A DNA stretch of 64,000 bases from Streptomyces sp. NBC_00273 (GTDB lineage Bacteria > Actinomycetota > Actinomycetes > Streptomycetales > Streptomycetaceae). How positions within the stretch are numbered: the stretch's first letter is position 1; every line of letters starts with the position of its first letter. The position numbers and the translations under genes were made by a program. This document shows, one piece after another, positions 42,951 through 52,221 of the stretch. The notes beneath the pieces are model-generated. The model did no database searches. It had not been told where the DNA came from and worked only from the letters and a program-made list of their open reading frames with translations. The stretch is from NCBI RefSeq assembly GCF_036178145.1, contig NZ_CP108067.1, positions 6,337,501 through 6,401,500 of the forward strand, given 5' to 3'.

Positions 42951-42965
42951 GCGCTCCGAGCGAAC
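42951..42965 (+). promoter_or_regulatory. ClgR-like binding site upstream of clpP1
   Basis: GCGCTCCGAGCGAAC, on the minus strand GTTCGCT-CGGA-GCGC. It closely resembles the published ClgR motif (GTTCGCY, short spacer, GCG) and has a CGCT/AGCG symmetric core. It precedes a -10-like TAGGGT (43004-43009) by about 40 bp, a fitting position for an activator. Confidence 0.65.
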
Positions 42966-43135
42966 AGTTCAGGAAGCGGGATGGCGTTGTCCTACCTGCG
43001 CGTTAGGGTCCATGAATACGAGGGCACGTGAGTACCCGGGCGCCGGCGGACCCGTCCGCTCCGGCCGGACCGGACCGGACCCCAGAACGAGACGCTGAGA
43101 CGGCACATGGCCGTCGGAGACGAGCAGGTGGATAC

Positions 43136-43753
43136 GTGACGAATCTGAAGCCTTACGCCGCGGGTGAGCCGTCCATCGGTGGCGGCCTCGGCGACCATGT
43201 CTACAACCGGCTCCTCGGCGAGCGCATCATCTTCCTCGGCCAGCAGGTCGACGACGACATCGCCAACAAGATCACCGCGCAGCTCCTGCTCCTGGCCGCC
43301 GAGCCGGAGAAGGACATCTACCTCTACATCAACAGCCCCGGTGGCTCCGTGACGGCCGGCATGGCCGTCTACGACACCATGCAGTTCATCCCGAACGACG
43401 TCGTCACCATCGGCATGGGCATGGCCGCCTCGATGGGGCAGTTCCTGCTCACCGGTGGCGCCAAGGGCAAGCGCTTCGCCCTGCCGAACACCGACATCCT
43501 GATGCACCAGGGCTCCGCCGGCATCGGCGGCACCGCGTCGGACATCAAGATCCAGGCCCAGTACCTGCTGCGCACCAAGCAGCGGATGGCCGAGATCACC
43601 GCGTTCCACTCGGGCCAGACCGTGGAGGCGATCATCCGCGACGGTGACCGCGACCGCTGGTTCACCGCCGAGGAGGCCAAGGACTACGGCCTCATCGACG
43701 AGATCATCTCGGCCGCGTCCAACGCGCCGGGCGGCGGCGGCACCGGGGCCTGA
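43136..43753 (+). CDS. clpP1: ATP-dependent Clp protease proteolytic subunit 1
   Basis: Serine peptidase of the ClpP ring, degrading proteins handed over by ClpX or ClpC. GTG 43136 (protein [19 protein letters not shown]) has AGGTGG just upstream and matches known Streptomyces ClpP1 starts. The frame is open 108 bp further up, but that stretch holds promoter features. 205 residues. The catalytic triad lies at about S99 (GMAASMGQF), H124 (ILMHQGSAG) and D173 (DRDRWF). The [11 protein letters not shown] loop is intact. Followed 54 bp later by clpP2. In streptomycetes ClpP1 and ClpP2 form a mixed complex. Confidence 0.97.
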   Translation: MTNLKPYAAGEPSIGGGLGDHVYNRLLGERIIFLGQQVDDDIANKITAQLLLLAAEPEKDIYLYINSPGGSVTAGMAVYDTMQFIPNDVVTIGMGMAASMGQFLLTGGAKGKRFALPNTDILMHQGSAGIGGTASDIKIQAQYLLRTKQRMAEITAFHSGQTVEAIIRDGDRDRWFTAEEAKDYGLIDEIISAASNAPGGGGTGA

Positions 43754-43807
43754 TCCAGGCTCCACCGTCAGTACCCGTCAGCCGACAGCCCGCAGAACGC
43801 CACCAGG

Positions 43808-44473
43808 ATGGTGAACACCCAGATGCAGAACAACTTCTCCGCGAGCGGCCTCTACACCGGCCCGCAGGTGGACAACCGCTACGTCATCCCGCGCTTCGTC
43901 GAGCGCACCTCGCAGGGCGTGCGCGAGTACGACCCGTACGCGAAGCTCTTCGAGGAGCGCGTGATCTTCCTCGGCGTGCAGATCGACGACGCGTCCGCCA
44001 ACGACGTCATGGCGCAGCTGCTGTGCCTGGAGTCGATGGACCCGGACCGCGACATCTCCATCTACATCAACAGCCCTGGTGGCTCCTTCACCGCGCTGAC
44101 GGCGATCTACGACACGATGCAGTTCGTGAAGCCGGACATCCAGACGGTCTGCATGGGCCAGGCGGCCTCTGCCGCCGCGGTCCTGCTGGCTGCCGGTACC
44201 CCCGGCAAGCGCATGGCCCTGCCGAACGCCCGCGTGCTGATCCACCAGCCCTCGGGTGGCACCGGCCGCGAGCAGCTCTCCGACCTGGAGATCGCGGCCA
44301 ACGAGATCCTGCGCATGCGTGACCAGCTGGAGACCATGCTGGCCAAGCACTCGACGACGCCGATCGAGAAGATCCGCGACGACATCGAGCGCGACAAGAT
44401 CCTGACGGCCGAGGACGCCCTCGCGTACGGCCTGATCGACCAGATCGTCTCGACCCGCAAGAACTCCCACTGA
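43808..44473 (+). CDS. clpP2: ATP-dependent Clp protease proteolytic subunit 2
   Basis: Second ClpP subunit, 221 residues. The triad is about S121 ([10 protein letters not shown]), H146 (VLIHQPSGG) and D196 ([11 protein letters not shown]). [19 protein letters not shown] and [15 protein letters not shown] are typical. The N-terminal section to about residue 40 is longer than in ClpP1. Start codon is uncertain: ATG 43808 is used, with GTG 43811 and ATG 43823 as alternatives, none with an ideally spaced ribosome site. Ends 153 bp before clpX, with a perfect hairpin between, so clpX may also have its own promoter. Confidence 0.97.
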   Translation: MVNTQMQNNFSASGLYTGPQVDNRYVIPRFVERTSQGVREYDPYAKLFEERVIFLGVQIDDASANDVMAQLLCLESMDPDRDISIYINSPGGSFTALTAIYDTMQFVKPDIQTVCMGQAASAAAVLLAAGTPGKRMALPNARVLIHQPSGGTGREQLSDLEIAANEILRMRDQLETMLAKHSTTPIEKIRDDIERDKILTAEDALAYGLIDQIVSTRKNSH

Positions 44474-44531
44474 TCCTTGCCGCCAGTTGACGCGGGCACA
44501 TCGTCGGATTCGGCGATGTGAACCACGTCAA

Positions 44532-44553
44532 GGGGGCCCCGCACGGGGCCCCC
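44532..44553 (+). terminator. Hairpin after clpP2
   Basis: Perfect 10-bp arms GGGGGCCCCG / CGGGGCCCCC around CA. A second looser inverted repeat (CACATCG at 44497-44503 with CGATGTG at 44514-44520) precedes it. Confidence 0.78.
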
Positions 44554-44626
44554 GGCAAGGTACCGTCGGATATGAGGCACCAGGAGCGCTGAACCAGGCG
44601 TCTCCCAGGCGAAGGGGAAGCACCTC

Positions 44627-45913
44627 GTGGCACGCATCGGTGACGGCGGCGATCTGCTCAAGTGCTCGTTCTGCGGAAAGAGCCAGAAGCAGGTGAAGAA
44701 GCTCATCGCAGGACCCGGTGTTTACATCTGCGACGAGTGCATCGACCTCTGCAACGAGATCATCGAAGAGGAACTCGCGGAGACCTCCGAGGTCCGGTGG
44801 GAGGAACTCCCCAAGCCCCGTGAGATCTACGAGTTCCTGGAGAGCTACGTCGTCGGCCAGGAGCCGGCGAAGAAGGCGCTCTCCGTAGCGGTCTACAACC
44901 ACTACAAGCGCGTGCAGGCCGGCGAGAACGGCGGCGCGCAGGGCCGGGACGACGCGATCGAGCTCGCCAAGTCCAACATCCTGCTGCTGGGCCCCACGGG
45001 CTCGGGCAAGACGCTGCTCGCGCAGACCCTCGCCCGCATGCTGAACGTCCCCTTCGCCATCGCCGACGCGACGGCGCTGACGGAGGCCGGGTACGTCGGC
45101 GAGGACGTCGAGAACATCCTGCTGAAGCTGATCCAGGCCGCCGACTACGACGTCAAGAAGGCCGAGACCGGGATCATCTACATCGACGAGATCGACAAGG
45201 TGGCCCGCAAGAGCGAGAACCCGTCGATCACGCGCGACGTGAGCGGCGAGGGCGTGCAGCAGGCCCTCCTGAAGATCCTGGAAGGCACGACCGCCTCCGT
45301 ACCGCCGCAGGGCGGCCGGAAGCACCCGCACCAGGAGTTCATCCAGATCGACACGACGAACGTGCTCTTCATCGTGGGCGGCGCCTTCGCCGGCCTGGAG
45401 AAGATCATCGAGTCGCGTGCGGGCGCCAAGGGCATCGGCTTCGGGGCGACGATCCGCTCGAAGCGCGAGATCGAGGCCAGCGACCAGTTCCAGGAGGTCA
45501 TGCCGGAGGACCTGGTGAAGTTCGGGATGATCCCCGAGTTCATCGGCCGCCTCCCCGTGCTGACCTCCGTGCACAACCTGGACCGTGAGGCCCTGCTCCA
45601 GATCCTGATCGAGCCGCGCAACGCGCTGGTCAAGCAGTACCAGCGGCTGTTCGAACTCGACGGTGTGGAGCTGGACTTCGAGCGCGAGGCGCTGGAGGCC
45701 ATCGCGGACCAGGCGATCCTCCGCCAGACGGGCGCGCGCGGCCTGCGCGCCATCATGGAAGAGGTCCTGATGTCGGTGATGTACGAGGTCCCGTCCCGCA
45801 AGGACGTGGCCCGCGTGGTCATCACCTCGGAGGTGGTCCGCTCCAACGTCAACCCGACGCTGGTCCCCCGGATCGTCCCGAAGGACCAGGGCCCGCACGA
45901 GAAGTCGGCGTAG
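44627..45913 (+). CDS. clpX: ATP-dependent Clp protease ATP-binding subunit ClpX
   Basis: Unfoldase that feeds substrates to ClpP, 428 residues. The N-terminal zinc domain has C13, C16, C35 and C38 (CSFCGK, YICDEC). The AAA+ domain has Walker A GPTGSGKT (about 122-129), Walker [10 protein letters not shown] (about 183-191), the pore-loop region and sensor/arginine-finger features ([10 protein letters not shown]). GTG 44627 is preceded by AAGGGGAAG. A strong hairpin follows, and the next gene is convergent. Confidence 0.98.
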   Translation: MARIGDGGDLLKCSFCGKSQKQVKKLIAGPGVYICDECIDLCNEIIEEELAETSEVRWEELPKPREIYEFLESYVVGQEPAKKALSVAVYNHYKRVQAGENGGAQGRDDAIELAKSNILLLGPTGSGKTLLAQTLARMLNVPFAIADATALTEAGYVGEDVENILLKLIQAADYDVKKAETGIIYIDEIDKVARKSENPSITRDVSGEGVQQALLKILEGTTASVPPQGGRKHPHQEFIQIDTTNVLFIVGGAFAGLEKIIESRAGAKGIGFGATIRSKREIEASDQFQEVMPEDLVKFGMIPEFIGRLPVLTSVHNLDREALLQILIEPRNALVKQYQRLFELDGVELDFEREALEAIADQAILRQTGARGLRAIMEEVLMSVMYEVPSRKDVARVVITSEVVRSNVNPTLVPRIVPKDQGPHEKSA

Positions 45914-45927
45914 CCGCAGGACAGTAC

Positions 45928-45964
45928 GCAGAAGGGGCGCCCCGATCGGGGGCGCCCCTTCTGC
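45928..45964. terminator. Bidirectional terminator after clpX
   Basis: Perfect 16-bp arms GCAGAAGGGGCGCCCC (45928-45943) and GGGGCGCCCCTTCTGC (45949-45964) around GATCG. Confidence 0.92.
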
Positions 45965-45990
45965 ATGTCCTGCTGTGTCCCGCTGTCCTG

Positions 45991-46932
45991 CTACTTCTTG
46001 ACGCGGGACGTGTTGTAGAGCTTCGCGGCGAGTTCCGCGGTCTGATCCAGGGTGTAGCCCGACTTGCCACTGAGCAGGGAGGCCACTTCCATGGAGGTCA
46101 CCTTGCCCACGGTGCTGAAGTCACCCCAGATGCAGATCGGGAGGGTGAACTCCTTGGGTCCCTTGACCGTCGTGTCCTTCTTGACGAACTTGGCTTCCTG
46201 GCACTTCATCACGGCGCCCTTGAAGTTGGCCGGACTCATCGTCTTGGGGCTGCCGATGAGCTCGACCGACATCTTGCTGTCCTCCTTGGCAGCCTCCAGC
46301 TTGGCCGTGGCGAAGTAGTCGTCCACGGCCTTCTCCGGGGTTGCCACCTCGCCGTAGAGGCCCGAGAAGTTGAGGAGTTTGCCGGCCAGCGGGTTCGACG
46401 GGTCCTTGGCGGTCTCGTAGACCATGCCCACCTTGGTGGGGTTCTTGATGCCCACCGCCTCGGCTTCCTTGCGGTCCTCGTCGGAGAAGCTCTTCTCCTT
46501 GTACTTCGGGTCCTTCTTGAAGTCGTCCACCGACTCCGGGGCGACCAGCTTGTAGCCCTTGGTGTCCGCGGAGATGTTGCCGCCCCCGCCGCCGCCCAGG
46601 AAGTACCAGCCGCCGCCCGCGATCAGCGCGACCGCGACGACCGCGCCGATGATCACGCCGGCCTTGGACTTCTTCGGGGGCTGGCCGCCGTACGGGGCCT
46701 GCTGCTGCGGGTGGCCGTACGCCGGTGTCGGGGGCTGCTGGGGGTAGCCCTGCGGGGGGACGCCCGGCTGCTGCGGGTAGCCGTAGCCCGGCTGCGGGGC
46801 CGCGGGCTGGCCGTACGGGTTGGGCTGGGGGGCGGGCTGGCCGTACGGGCCGGGCGGCGGCGGGGGCTGCTGCCCGTACGGTCCCGGCTGCTGGGGCTGC
46901 TGCCCGTAGGGCCCTGGCTGGTTGTAGCTCAT
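45991..46932 (-). CDS. Proline/glutamine/glycine-rich membrane-anchored protein
   Basis: A 313-residue protein. The cytoplasmic N-terminal 90 residues are low-complexity with repeated PGPYGQQ / NPYGQP / GYPQQP units. KKSK then precedes one transmembrane helix (AGVIIGAVVAVALIAGG) and a Gly run. The extracellular domain of about 190 residues (LVAPESVDDFKKDP..., FSGLYGEV, VMKCQEAKF, LPICIWGDFSTVG) has a cysteine pair and resembles the sensor or lipoprotein-like domains of many Streptomyces single-pass proteins. ATG 46932 has GGGGGACGC upstream. Function unknown. It is divergent from valS and convergent with clpX. Confidence 0.8.
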   Translation of the reverse strand: MSYNQPGPYGQQPQQPGPYGQQPPPPPGPYGQPAPQPNPYGQPAAPQPGYGYPQQPGVPPQGYPQQPPTPAYGHPQQQAPYGGQPPKKSKAGVIIGAVVAVALIAGGGWYFLGGGGGGNISADTKGYKLVAPESVDDFKKDPKYKEKSFSDEDRKEAEAVGIKNPTKVGMVYETAKDPSNPLAGKLLNFSGLYGEVATPEKAVDDYFATAKLEAAKEDSKMSVELIGSPKTMSPANFKGAVMKCQEAKFVKKDTTVKGPKEFTLPICIWGDFSTVGKVTSMEVASLLSGKSGYTLDQTAELAAKLYNTSRVKK

Positions 46933-47059
46933 CCCGCGTCCCCCAATGAGGTTGCTTATACGTTTCACACATCCTGACGGAAGCCAGCCGCGGGAAGGGC
47001 GCCGGGCCCGGGGAATACCGGTTTCATGACTGGACTGTTACCGCTCTAAACTGTGCCCC

Positions 47060-49708
47060 GTGACCGAGAACACGCAGACACCCAGCAGCCCCACCTCCGA
47101 ACTGCCGACCACGTACGCGCCGGCCGAGGTAGAAGGGAAGCTCTACGAGCGCTGGGTAGAGCGCGGTTACTTCGAGGCGGACGCCAAGAGCGAGAAGCCT
47201 CCGTACGCGATCGTCATTCCGCCGCCCAACGTCACCGGCAGCCTGCACCTGGGCCACGCCTTCGAGCACACGCTGATCGACGCCCTCACCCGCCGCAAGC
47301 GCATGCAGGGCTACGAGACGCTGTGGCAGCCCGGCATGGACCACGCCGGCATCGCCACCCAGAACGTCGTCGAGCGCGAACTCGCCAAGGAGGGCAAGTC
47401 CCGCCACGACCTCGGCCGGGAGGCCTTCGTCGAGCGCGTCTGGCAGTGGAAGGGCGAGTCCGGCGGTCAGATCTCCGGCCAGATGCGCCGCCTCGGCGAC
47501 GGCGTCGACTGGTCCCGTGAGCGCTTCACCATGGACGAGGGCCTCTCCGAAGCCGTCCAGACCATCTTCAAGAAGCTCTACGACGACGAGCTGATCTACC
47601 GCGCCGAGCGCATCATCAACTGGTGCCCCCGCTGCCTGACCGCGATCTCCGACATCGAGGTCGAGTACCAGGACGACGAGGGCGAGCTCGTCTCGATCCG
47701 CTACGGCGAGGGCGACGCGTCCATCGTCGTCGCGACCACCCGCGCCGAGACGATGCTGGGTGACACGGCCGTCGCCGTCCACCCCGAGGACGAGCGCTAC
47801 AAGCACCTCGTCGGCACCGAGATCGAGCTGCCGCTCACCGGCCGGCGCATCCCGGTCGTCGCGGACGAGCACGTCGACCCGGAGTTCGGCACCGGCGCCG
47901 TCAAGGTGACCCCGGCGCACGACCCGAACGACTTCGAGATCGGCCAGCGCCACAACCTGCCGAACCTCGCCGTCATGGACGAGCACGCGATCATCACCGC
48001 CCACGGCCCCTTCCAGGGCCTGGACCGGCTGGAGGCCCGCTCCGCCATCGTCGGCGCGCTGCGCGCCGAGGGCCGGATCGTCGCCGAGAAGCGCCCGTAC
48101 ACGCACTCCGTCGGCCACTGCTCGCGCTGCAAGACCACCATCGAGCCGCGTCTGTCGATGCAGTGGTGGGTCAAGGTCGGCCCGCTCGCCAAGGCCGCCG
48201 GTGACGCGGTCCGCAACGGCGAGGTCAAGATCCACCCGCAGGAGATGGAGAAGCGGTACTTCGACTGGGTCGACAACCTCCACGACTGGTGCATCTCGCG
48301 CCAGCTGTGGTGGGGGCACCGCATCCCGGTCTGGTACGGCCCGAACGGCGAGGTCGTCTGCGTCGGACCGGACGAGCAGCCGCCCACCGGCGAGGGCTGG
48401 ACCCAGGACACCGACGTCCTGGACACCTGGTTCTCCTCGGGCCTGTGGCCGTTCTCCACGCTCGGCTGGCCGCAGCAGACCGACAGCCTGGCGAAGTTCT
48501 ACCCGAACGCCGTCCTGGTCACCGGTTACGACATCCTCTTCTTCTGGGTCGCCCGGATGATGATGTTCGGCCTCTACGCGATGGACGGCACCCCGCCGTT
48601 CCACACCATCGCCCTGCACGGCATGGTCCGTGACGAGCGCGGCAAGAAGATGTCGAAGTCCTTCGGCAACGTGGTCAACCCGCTGGACTGGATGGACAAG
48701 TACGGCTCCGACGCCGTCCGCTTCACCCTGGCCCGCGGCGCCAACCCGGGCATCGACGTCCCGATCGGCGAGGACTGGGTCCAGGCCTCCAGCAAGTTCG
48801 CCAACAAGATCTGGAACGCCACCCGTTTCGCGATGATGAACGGCGCCACGATCGAGGGCGAACTGCCGCCCGTCGAGCAGCTGTCGGCCACCGACCGCTG
48901 GATCCTGTCCCGGCTGAACGAGACGGTCGCGCAGGTCGACGCGTACTACGAGGACTACCAGTTCTCGAAGCTCAGCGAGGCGCTCTACCACTTCGCGTGG
49001 GACGAGGTCTTCGACTGGTACGTCGAGCTGTCGAAGACGACCTTCTTCGCGGGCGGCGAGCAGGCCAAGGTCTCCGGCCGCGTCCTCGGCGAGGTCATCG
49101 ACGTCATGCTGCGGCTGCTGCACCCGGTCGTCCCCTTCGTCACCGAAACGCTGTGGACCACGCTGACCGGCGGCGAGTCCCTCGTCATCGCCGACTGGCC
49201 CAAGAGCGTGTCCGTTCCTGGGGCTGACGCCCCGGGCGGCTTCCGCGACGAGACCGCCGAGGCGGAGATCGCTTCCGTCCAGTCGGTGATCACCGAGGTC
49301 CGCCGCTTCCGCAAGGAGCAGGGGCTGCAGGACGGCCAGAAGGTTCCGGCCCGTCTGGAGCTGGGCGCCACCGGGCTGGGCGCCCACGAGGCGGCCATCC
49401 GGCAGCTGCTGCGCCTCCAGCCGGAGGGTGACTCCTTCAGCGCCACCGCGACCCTCCCGGTCGCCGGCGGCACCGTCGCGCTCGACCTGTCGGGCACCAT
49501 CGACGTGGCGGCCGAGCGCAAGCGCCTGACGAAGGACCTGGGCGCCGCGGAGAAGGAGAAGCAGCAGGCCGAGGCGAAGCTCGGGAACGAGGCGTTCATC
49601 GCCAAGGCTCCGGACAACGTCGTGGACAAGATCAAGGGCCGGCTCGCCAAGGCCGAGGCGGACATCGCCCGACTCCAGGCGCAGCTGGACGGCCTGCCGG
49701 CCGCCTAG
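47060..49708 (+). CDS. valS: Valine--tRNA ligase
   Basis: Charges tRNA-Val in the cytoplasm. An 882-residue class I synthetase with the HIGH-type motif HLGH (63-66), the editing domain ([19 protein letters not shown]), KMSKS at about 530-534 and the C-terminal coiled-coil arm ([26 protein letters not shown]). GTG 47060 has no ribosome site. A -10-like TAAACT (47047-47052) leaves 7 nt, so translation is probably leaderless. No T-box leader is seen upstream. Confidence 0.97.
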   Translation: MTENTQTPSSPTSELPTTYAPAEVEGKLYERWVERGYFEADAKSEKPPYAIVIPPPNVTGSLHLGHAFEHTLIDALTRRKRMQGYETLWQPGMDHAGIATQNVVERELAKEGKSRHDLGREAFVERVWQWKGESGGQISGQMRRLGDGVDWSRERFTMDEGLSEAVQTIFKKLYDDELIYRAERIINWCPRCLTAISDIEVEYQDDEGELVSIRYGEGDASIVVATTRAETMLGDTAVAVHPEDERYKHLVGTEIELPLTGRRIPVVADEHVDPEFGTGAVKVTPAHDPNDFEIGQRHNLPNLAVMDEHAIITAHGPFQGLDRLEARSAIVGALRAEGRIVAEKRPYTHSVGHCSRCKTTIEPRLSMQWWVKVGPLAKAAGDAVRNGEVKIHPQEMEKRYFDWVDNLHDWCISRQLWWGHRIPVWYGPNGEVVCVGPDEQPPTGEGWTQDTDVLDTWFSSGLWPFSTLGWPQQTDSLAKFYPNAVLVTGYDILFFWVARMMMFGLYAMDGTPPFHTIALHGMVRDERGKKMSKSFGNVVNPLDWMDKYGSDAVRFTLARGANPGIDVPIGEDWVQASSKFANKIWNATRFAMMNGATIEGELPPVEQLSATDRWILSRLNETVAQVDAYYEDYQFSKLSEALYHFAWDEVFDWYVELSKTTFFAGGEQAKVSGRVLGEVIDVMLRLLHPVVPFVTETLWTTLTGGESLVIADWPKSVSVPGADAPGGFRDETAEAEIASVQSVITEVRRFRKEQGLQDGQKVPARLELGATGLGAHEAAIRQLLRLQPEGDSFSATATLPVAGGTVALDLSGTIDVAAERKRLTKDLGAAEKEKQQAEAKLGNEAFIAKAPDNVVDKIKGRLAKAEADIARLQAQLDGLPAA

Positions 49709-49730
49709 CACCCGGTACGCACGTACAGGA

Positions 49731-49767
49731 GAAGGCCCCCGCGCCGTCGGTCGCCGCGGGGGCCTTC
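49731..49767 (+). terminator. Terminator after valS
   Basis: Perfect 13-bp arms GAAGGCCCCCGCG (49731-49743) and CGCGGGGGCCTTC (49755-49767), 22 bp past the stop. Confidence 0.92.
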
Positions 49768-49878
49768 GCCGTGCCCCTTCCCCGTGCGGGAGCCGGCGTC
49801 ACGGCGGAGACTGTCCGAAGTGCCCTAAATCACTACTTTTTCGGTTCCCGGTGATCCGAACCGAAGCGCTGACCACGG

Positions 49879-51039
49879 ATGATGGAGGGCATGCGCGTCA
49901 AGCCCGTCGTCCCGGCCTTCGACCGGCTGGTGGCTTCCGGCCGCCGGCACACCGAGAGCTGGGCCGGGTCGCCGCGGGCCGTGGACGCGCTCACCGCGCT
50001 CGGCTGCCTCGGCCTGATGGCCCTCGACCTTCCGGGTCTGGCCGCCGCCGACAACTCGCTGACCGGGCCGACCGCCGCCGTCGTGCTCGCCCTGGGGTGC
50101 ACCACCTTGCTGGTGCGCCGCCGACAGCCCTGGATCTCGTACCTGGCGGCGCTGCTGTTCATCGGGTGGCTGCACGAGCTCACCCTGATCCAGTTCGCCC
50201 TCTACTCGGTCGGCCGCTACCGCGGGCGCCGGGCCGGGATCCTCGCCACACTCGGCTACGTCGCCTTCGCGCTGGTCATGTTCGTCCTCCCGGGCTGGCC
50301 CGAGCCCGCGGGGCAGACCCTCAGCGGGTTCCTCAGCGTGGTCGTGCCCATCGGGGTGCTCGCCTCCGCGGTGGGCATCGCCGCCTACCGGCACGACCTG
50401 GTGGGGGAGCTGACCGCCCGGCGGGCCGAGTCGGCCGTGCTCCACGCCGTCCAGCAGGAGCGCACCTCCGTGGCCCGTGACGTCCACGACTTCGTCGGGC
50501 GCGAGCTGACCCTGCTCACGGTCCGCTCCGAGGTGCTGTCGATGCGGGCGCGCGAGACGGCGTACGGGCCGGACTTCGAGGAGTTGGCCGACACCGCCCG
50601 GCGGGCCCATCTGGTGCTCAACGAGATCATCGTGCAGCGCGGGGAGCGGGCCTCGACGCCGGGTGTGGACGGGCTGCCGGCGCTCGCCGAGGAGAGCGGG
50701 CGGGCCGGTTCGCCCGTCCGGCTCGCGATGGACCAGGACGTGCACGGGCTCTCCCCGCTGCGGCAGGCGGCGGTCTACCGGGTGGTGCAGGAGTGCCTGA
50801 CCAATGCCGCCAAGCACGCGCACGGGGAGACCATCGACGTGTCGATCACGGCGGACGGCCCGCGGCTGCGGATAGCCGTCAGCAACGCCCTGCCGGCCCG
50901 GACCCCGGGCCGGGCCCCCGTCTCGGCGGGCTCGGGCACGGCGAGCATGTCCGAGCGCGTGCGCAGCCTCGGCGGGACCCTGACGACGACGCGCACGCGG
51001 AACTCGTACGAGGTCGTCGCCACCCTCCCGCGCGGCTAG
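49879..51039 (+). CDS. Sensor histidine kinase (NarL/DesK-type, HisKA_3), no adjacent response regulator
   Basis: About 386 residues. Four to five hydrophobic helices span 40-170. The dimerisation/phosphoacceptor motif ERTSVARDVHDFVGREL places the phosphorylated His at about 203. The HATPase region has QECLTNAAKHA (N box) and GTASMSERVRSLGGTL (G box). Family members act with LuxR-type response regulators, but none is encoded within the window. The start is uncertain: ATG 49879 is used, ATG 49882 and 49891 are alternatives, and GGAGG lies too near the last. Convergent with the mbl-type gene, 16 bp apart. Confidence 0.85.
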   Translation: MMEGMRVKPVVPAFDRLVASGRRHTESWAGSPRAVDALTALGCLGLMALDLPGLAAADNSLTGPTAAVVLALGCTTLLVRRRQPWISYLAALLFIGWLHELTLIQFALYSVGRYRGRRAGILATLGYVAFALVMFVLPGWPEPAGQTLSGFLSVVVPIGVLASAVGIAAYRHDLVGELTARRAESAVLHAVQQERTSVARDVHDFVGRELTLLTVRSEVLSMRARETAYGPDFEELADTARRAHLVLNEIIVQRGERASTPGVDGLPALAEESGRAGSPVRLAMDQDVHGLSPLRQAAVYRVVQECLTNAAKHAHGETIDVSITADGPRLRIAVSNALPARTPGRAPVSAGSGTASMSERVRSLGGTLTTTRTRNSYEVVATLPRG

Positions 51040-51055
51040 GTCATCGCTCGACGAC

Positions 51056-52105
51056 CTAGCCCCGCGCCGGGGCGAGCAGGCCGCCCAGGGTGTCCAGGTC
51101 CTCCACGCAGCGGCCGGAGCCCAGCGCCACGCAGTCCAGCGGGTCGTCCGCGACGAAGACCGGGATGCCCGTTGCGGAAGCCATCCGCAGGTCCAGGCCG
51201 GGCAGCAGGGCGCCGCCGCCGGTCAGCACGATGCCGTGTTCCATCACGTCACCGGAGAGTTCCGGCGGGCACTCCTCCAGGGTGGTGCGGACGGCGGCGA
51301 TGATCGCCTCGATCGGTTCGTCGAGCGCGGCCCGGACGTCCTGGACGGTCAGCCGGAGGGTCTTGGGCATGCCGCCGACCTTCTCGCGGCCGCGCACGGT
51401 GAAGGTGCGCGTCTCCAGCTCCGGCCGGTCCGGGACCGGCCAGGCCGATCCGACGGCGACCTTGACGTCCTCGGCGGTGCGCTCCCCGATGAGCAGCCCG
51501 TGTTCCTTGCGCACGTGGTCCATGACCGCCGCGTCGAGCCGGTCCCCGCCGACGCGCAGCGACCGGGACGTGACGATGCCGCCCAGGGAGATGACGGCGA
51601 CCTCGGAGGTGCCGCCGCCGATGTCCACGACCATGGAGCCGCGGGGTTCGGCCACGGGCAGCCCGGCTCCGATCGCCGCGGCCATCGGCTCCTCGATCAG
51701 GTGCACGACCCTGGCTCCCGCCCGGGTGGACGCCTGGACGATGGCCCGCCGCTCGACCGGGGTGACGCCGGAGGGCACGCAGATCACCATCCGGGTGCGG
51801 GGCCGCCGGCCCGGGACGACCTTGCGGACGAAGTGCCGGATCATCTCCTCCGCGGCCTCGTAGTCGCAGATCACGCCGCCCCTGAGCGGGCGGATCGCGG
51901 TGATGGAGCCGGGGGTGCGGCCGATGGTCTCCTTGGCGTCCGTACCGACGGCCAGGGCGGTGGTGGTGCCGGCCCGCACGGCGACCACGGACGGCTCATT
52001 GAGGACGATCCCGTGCCCCCGTGCGTAGACGAGGGTGTTGGCGGTGCCCAGGTCGATCCCTATGTCGCGGCTGGATGTCGTCTTGTTGCTGCTGGCCTGC
52101 GGCAT
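51056..52105 (-). CDS. mbl: MreB-like cytoskeletal protein (Mbl type)
   Basis: Actin-like ATPase, 349 residues: [16 protein letters not shown] (phosphate 1), [18 protein letters not shown] (phosphate 2), [15 protein letters not shown] (adenosine motif). It is related to but clearly distinct from MreB at 54904-55923: the N-terminus has an extra Ser/Thr/Asn-rich leader (PQASSNKTTSSRD) and an Ala/Pro-rich end. In S. coelicolor two extra mreB-like genes (mbl and a third) exist beside mreB. This one is placed in the Mbl group by resemblance, and the name is tentative. ATG 52105 follows AGGGGA. An alternative upstream start at 52138 lacks support. Confidence 0.8.
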   Translation of the reverse strand: MPQASSNKTTSSRDIGIDLGTANTLVYARGHGIVLNEPSVVAVRAGTTTALAVGTDAKETIGRTPGSITAIRPLRGGVICDYEAAEEMIRHFVRKVVPGRRPRTRMVICVPSGVTPVERRAIVQASTRAGARVVHLIEEPMAAAIGAGLPVAEPRGSMVVDIGGGTSEVAVISLGGIVTSRSLRVGGDRLDAAVMDHVRKEHGLLIGERTAEDVKVAVGSAWPVPDRPELETRTFTVRGREKVGGMPKTLRLTVQDVRAALDEPIEAIIAAVRTTLEECPPELSGDVMEHGIVLTGGGALLPGLDLRMASATGIPVFVADDPLDCVALGSGRCVEDLDTLGGLLAPARG

Positions 52106-52221
52106 TTGTTCCCCTATCTCCTGCCGCAAGGCTTGCATAACGATCCGGTCGCTCCTGGCGCCGGAGGTCCCGAAACGGCCGGGCCGAAAGTCCCCCGGGT
52201 CCCCGTCCGTAGACTGGCCCT

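Noticed and set aside
46933..47060. A T-box or riboswitch before valS
   Set aside because: The gap is only 127 bp, no antiterminator stem or AGGGTGG-like core is present, and the start appears leaderless.
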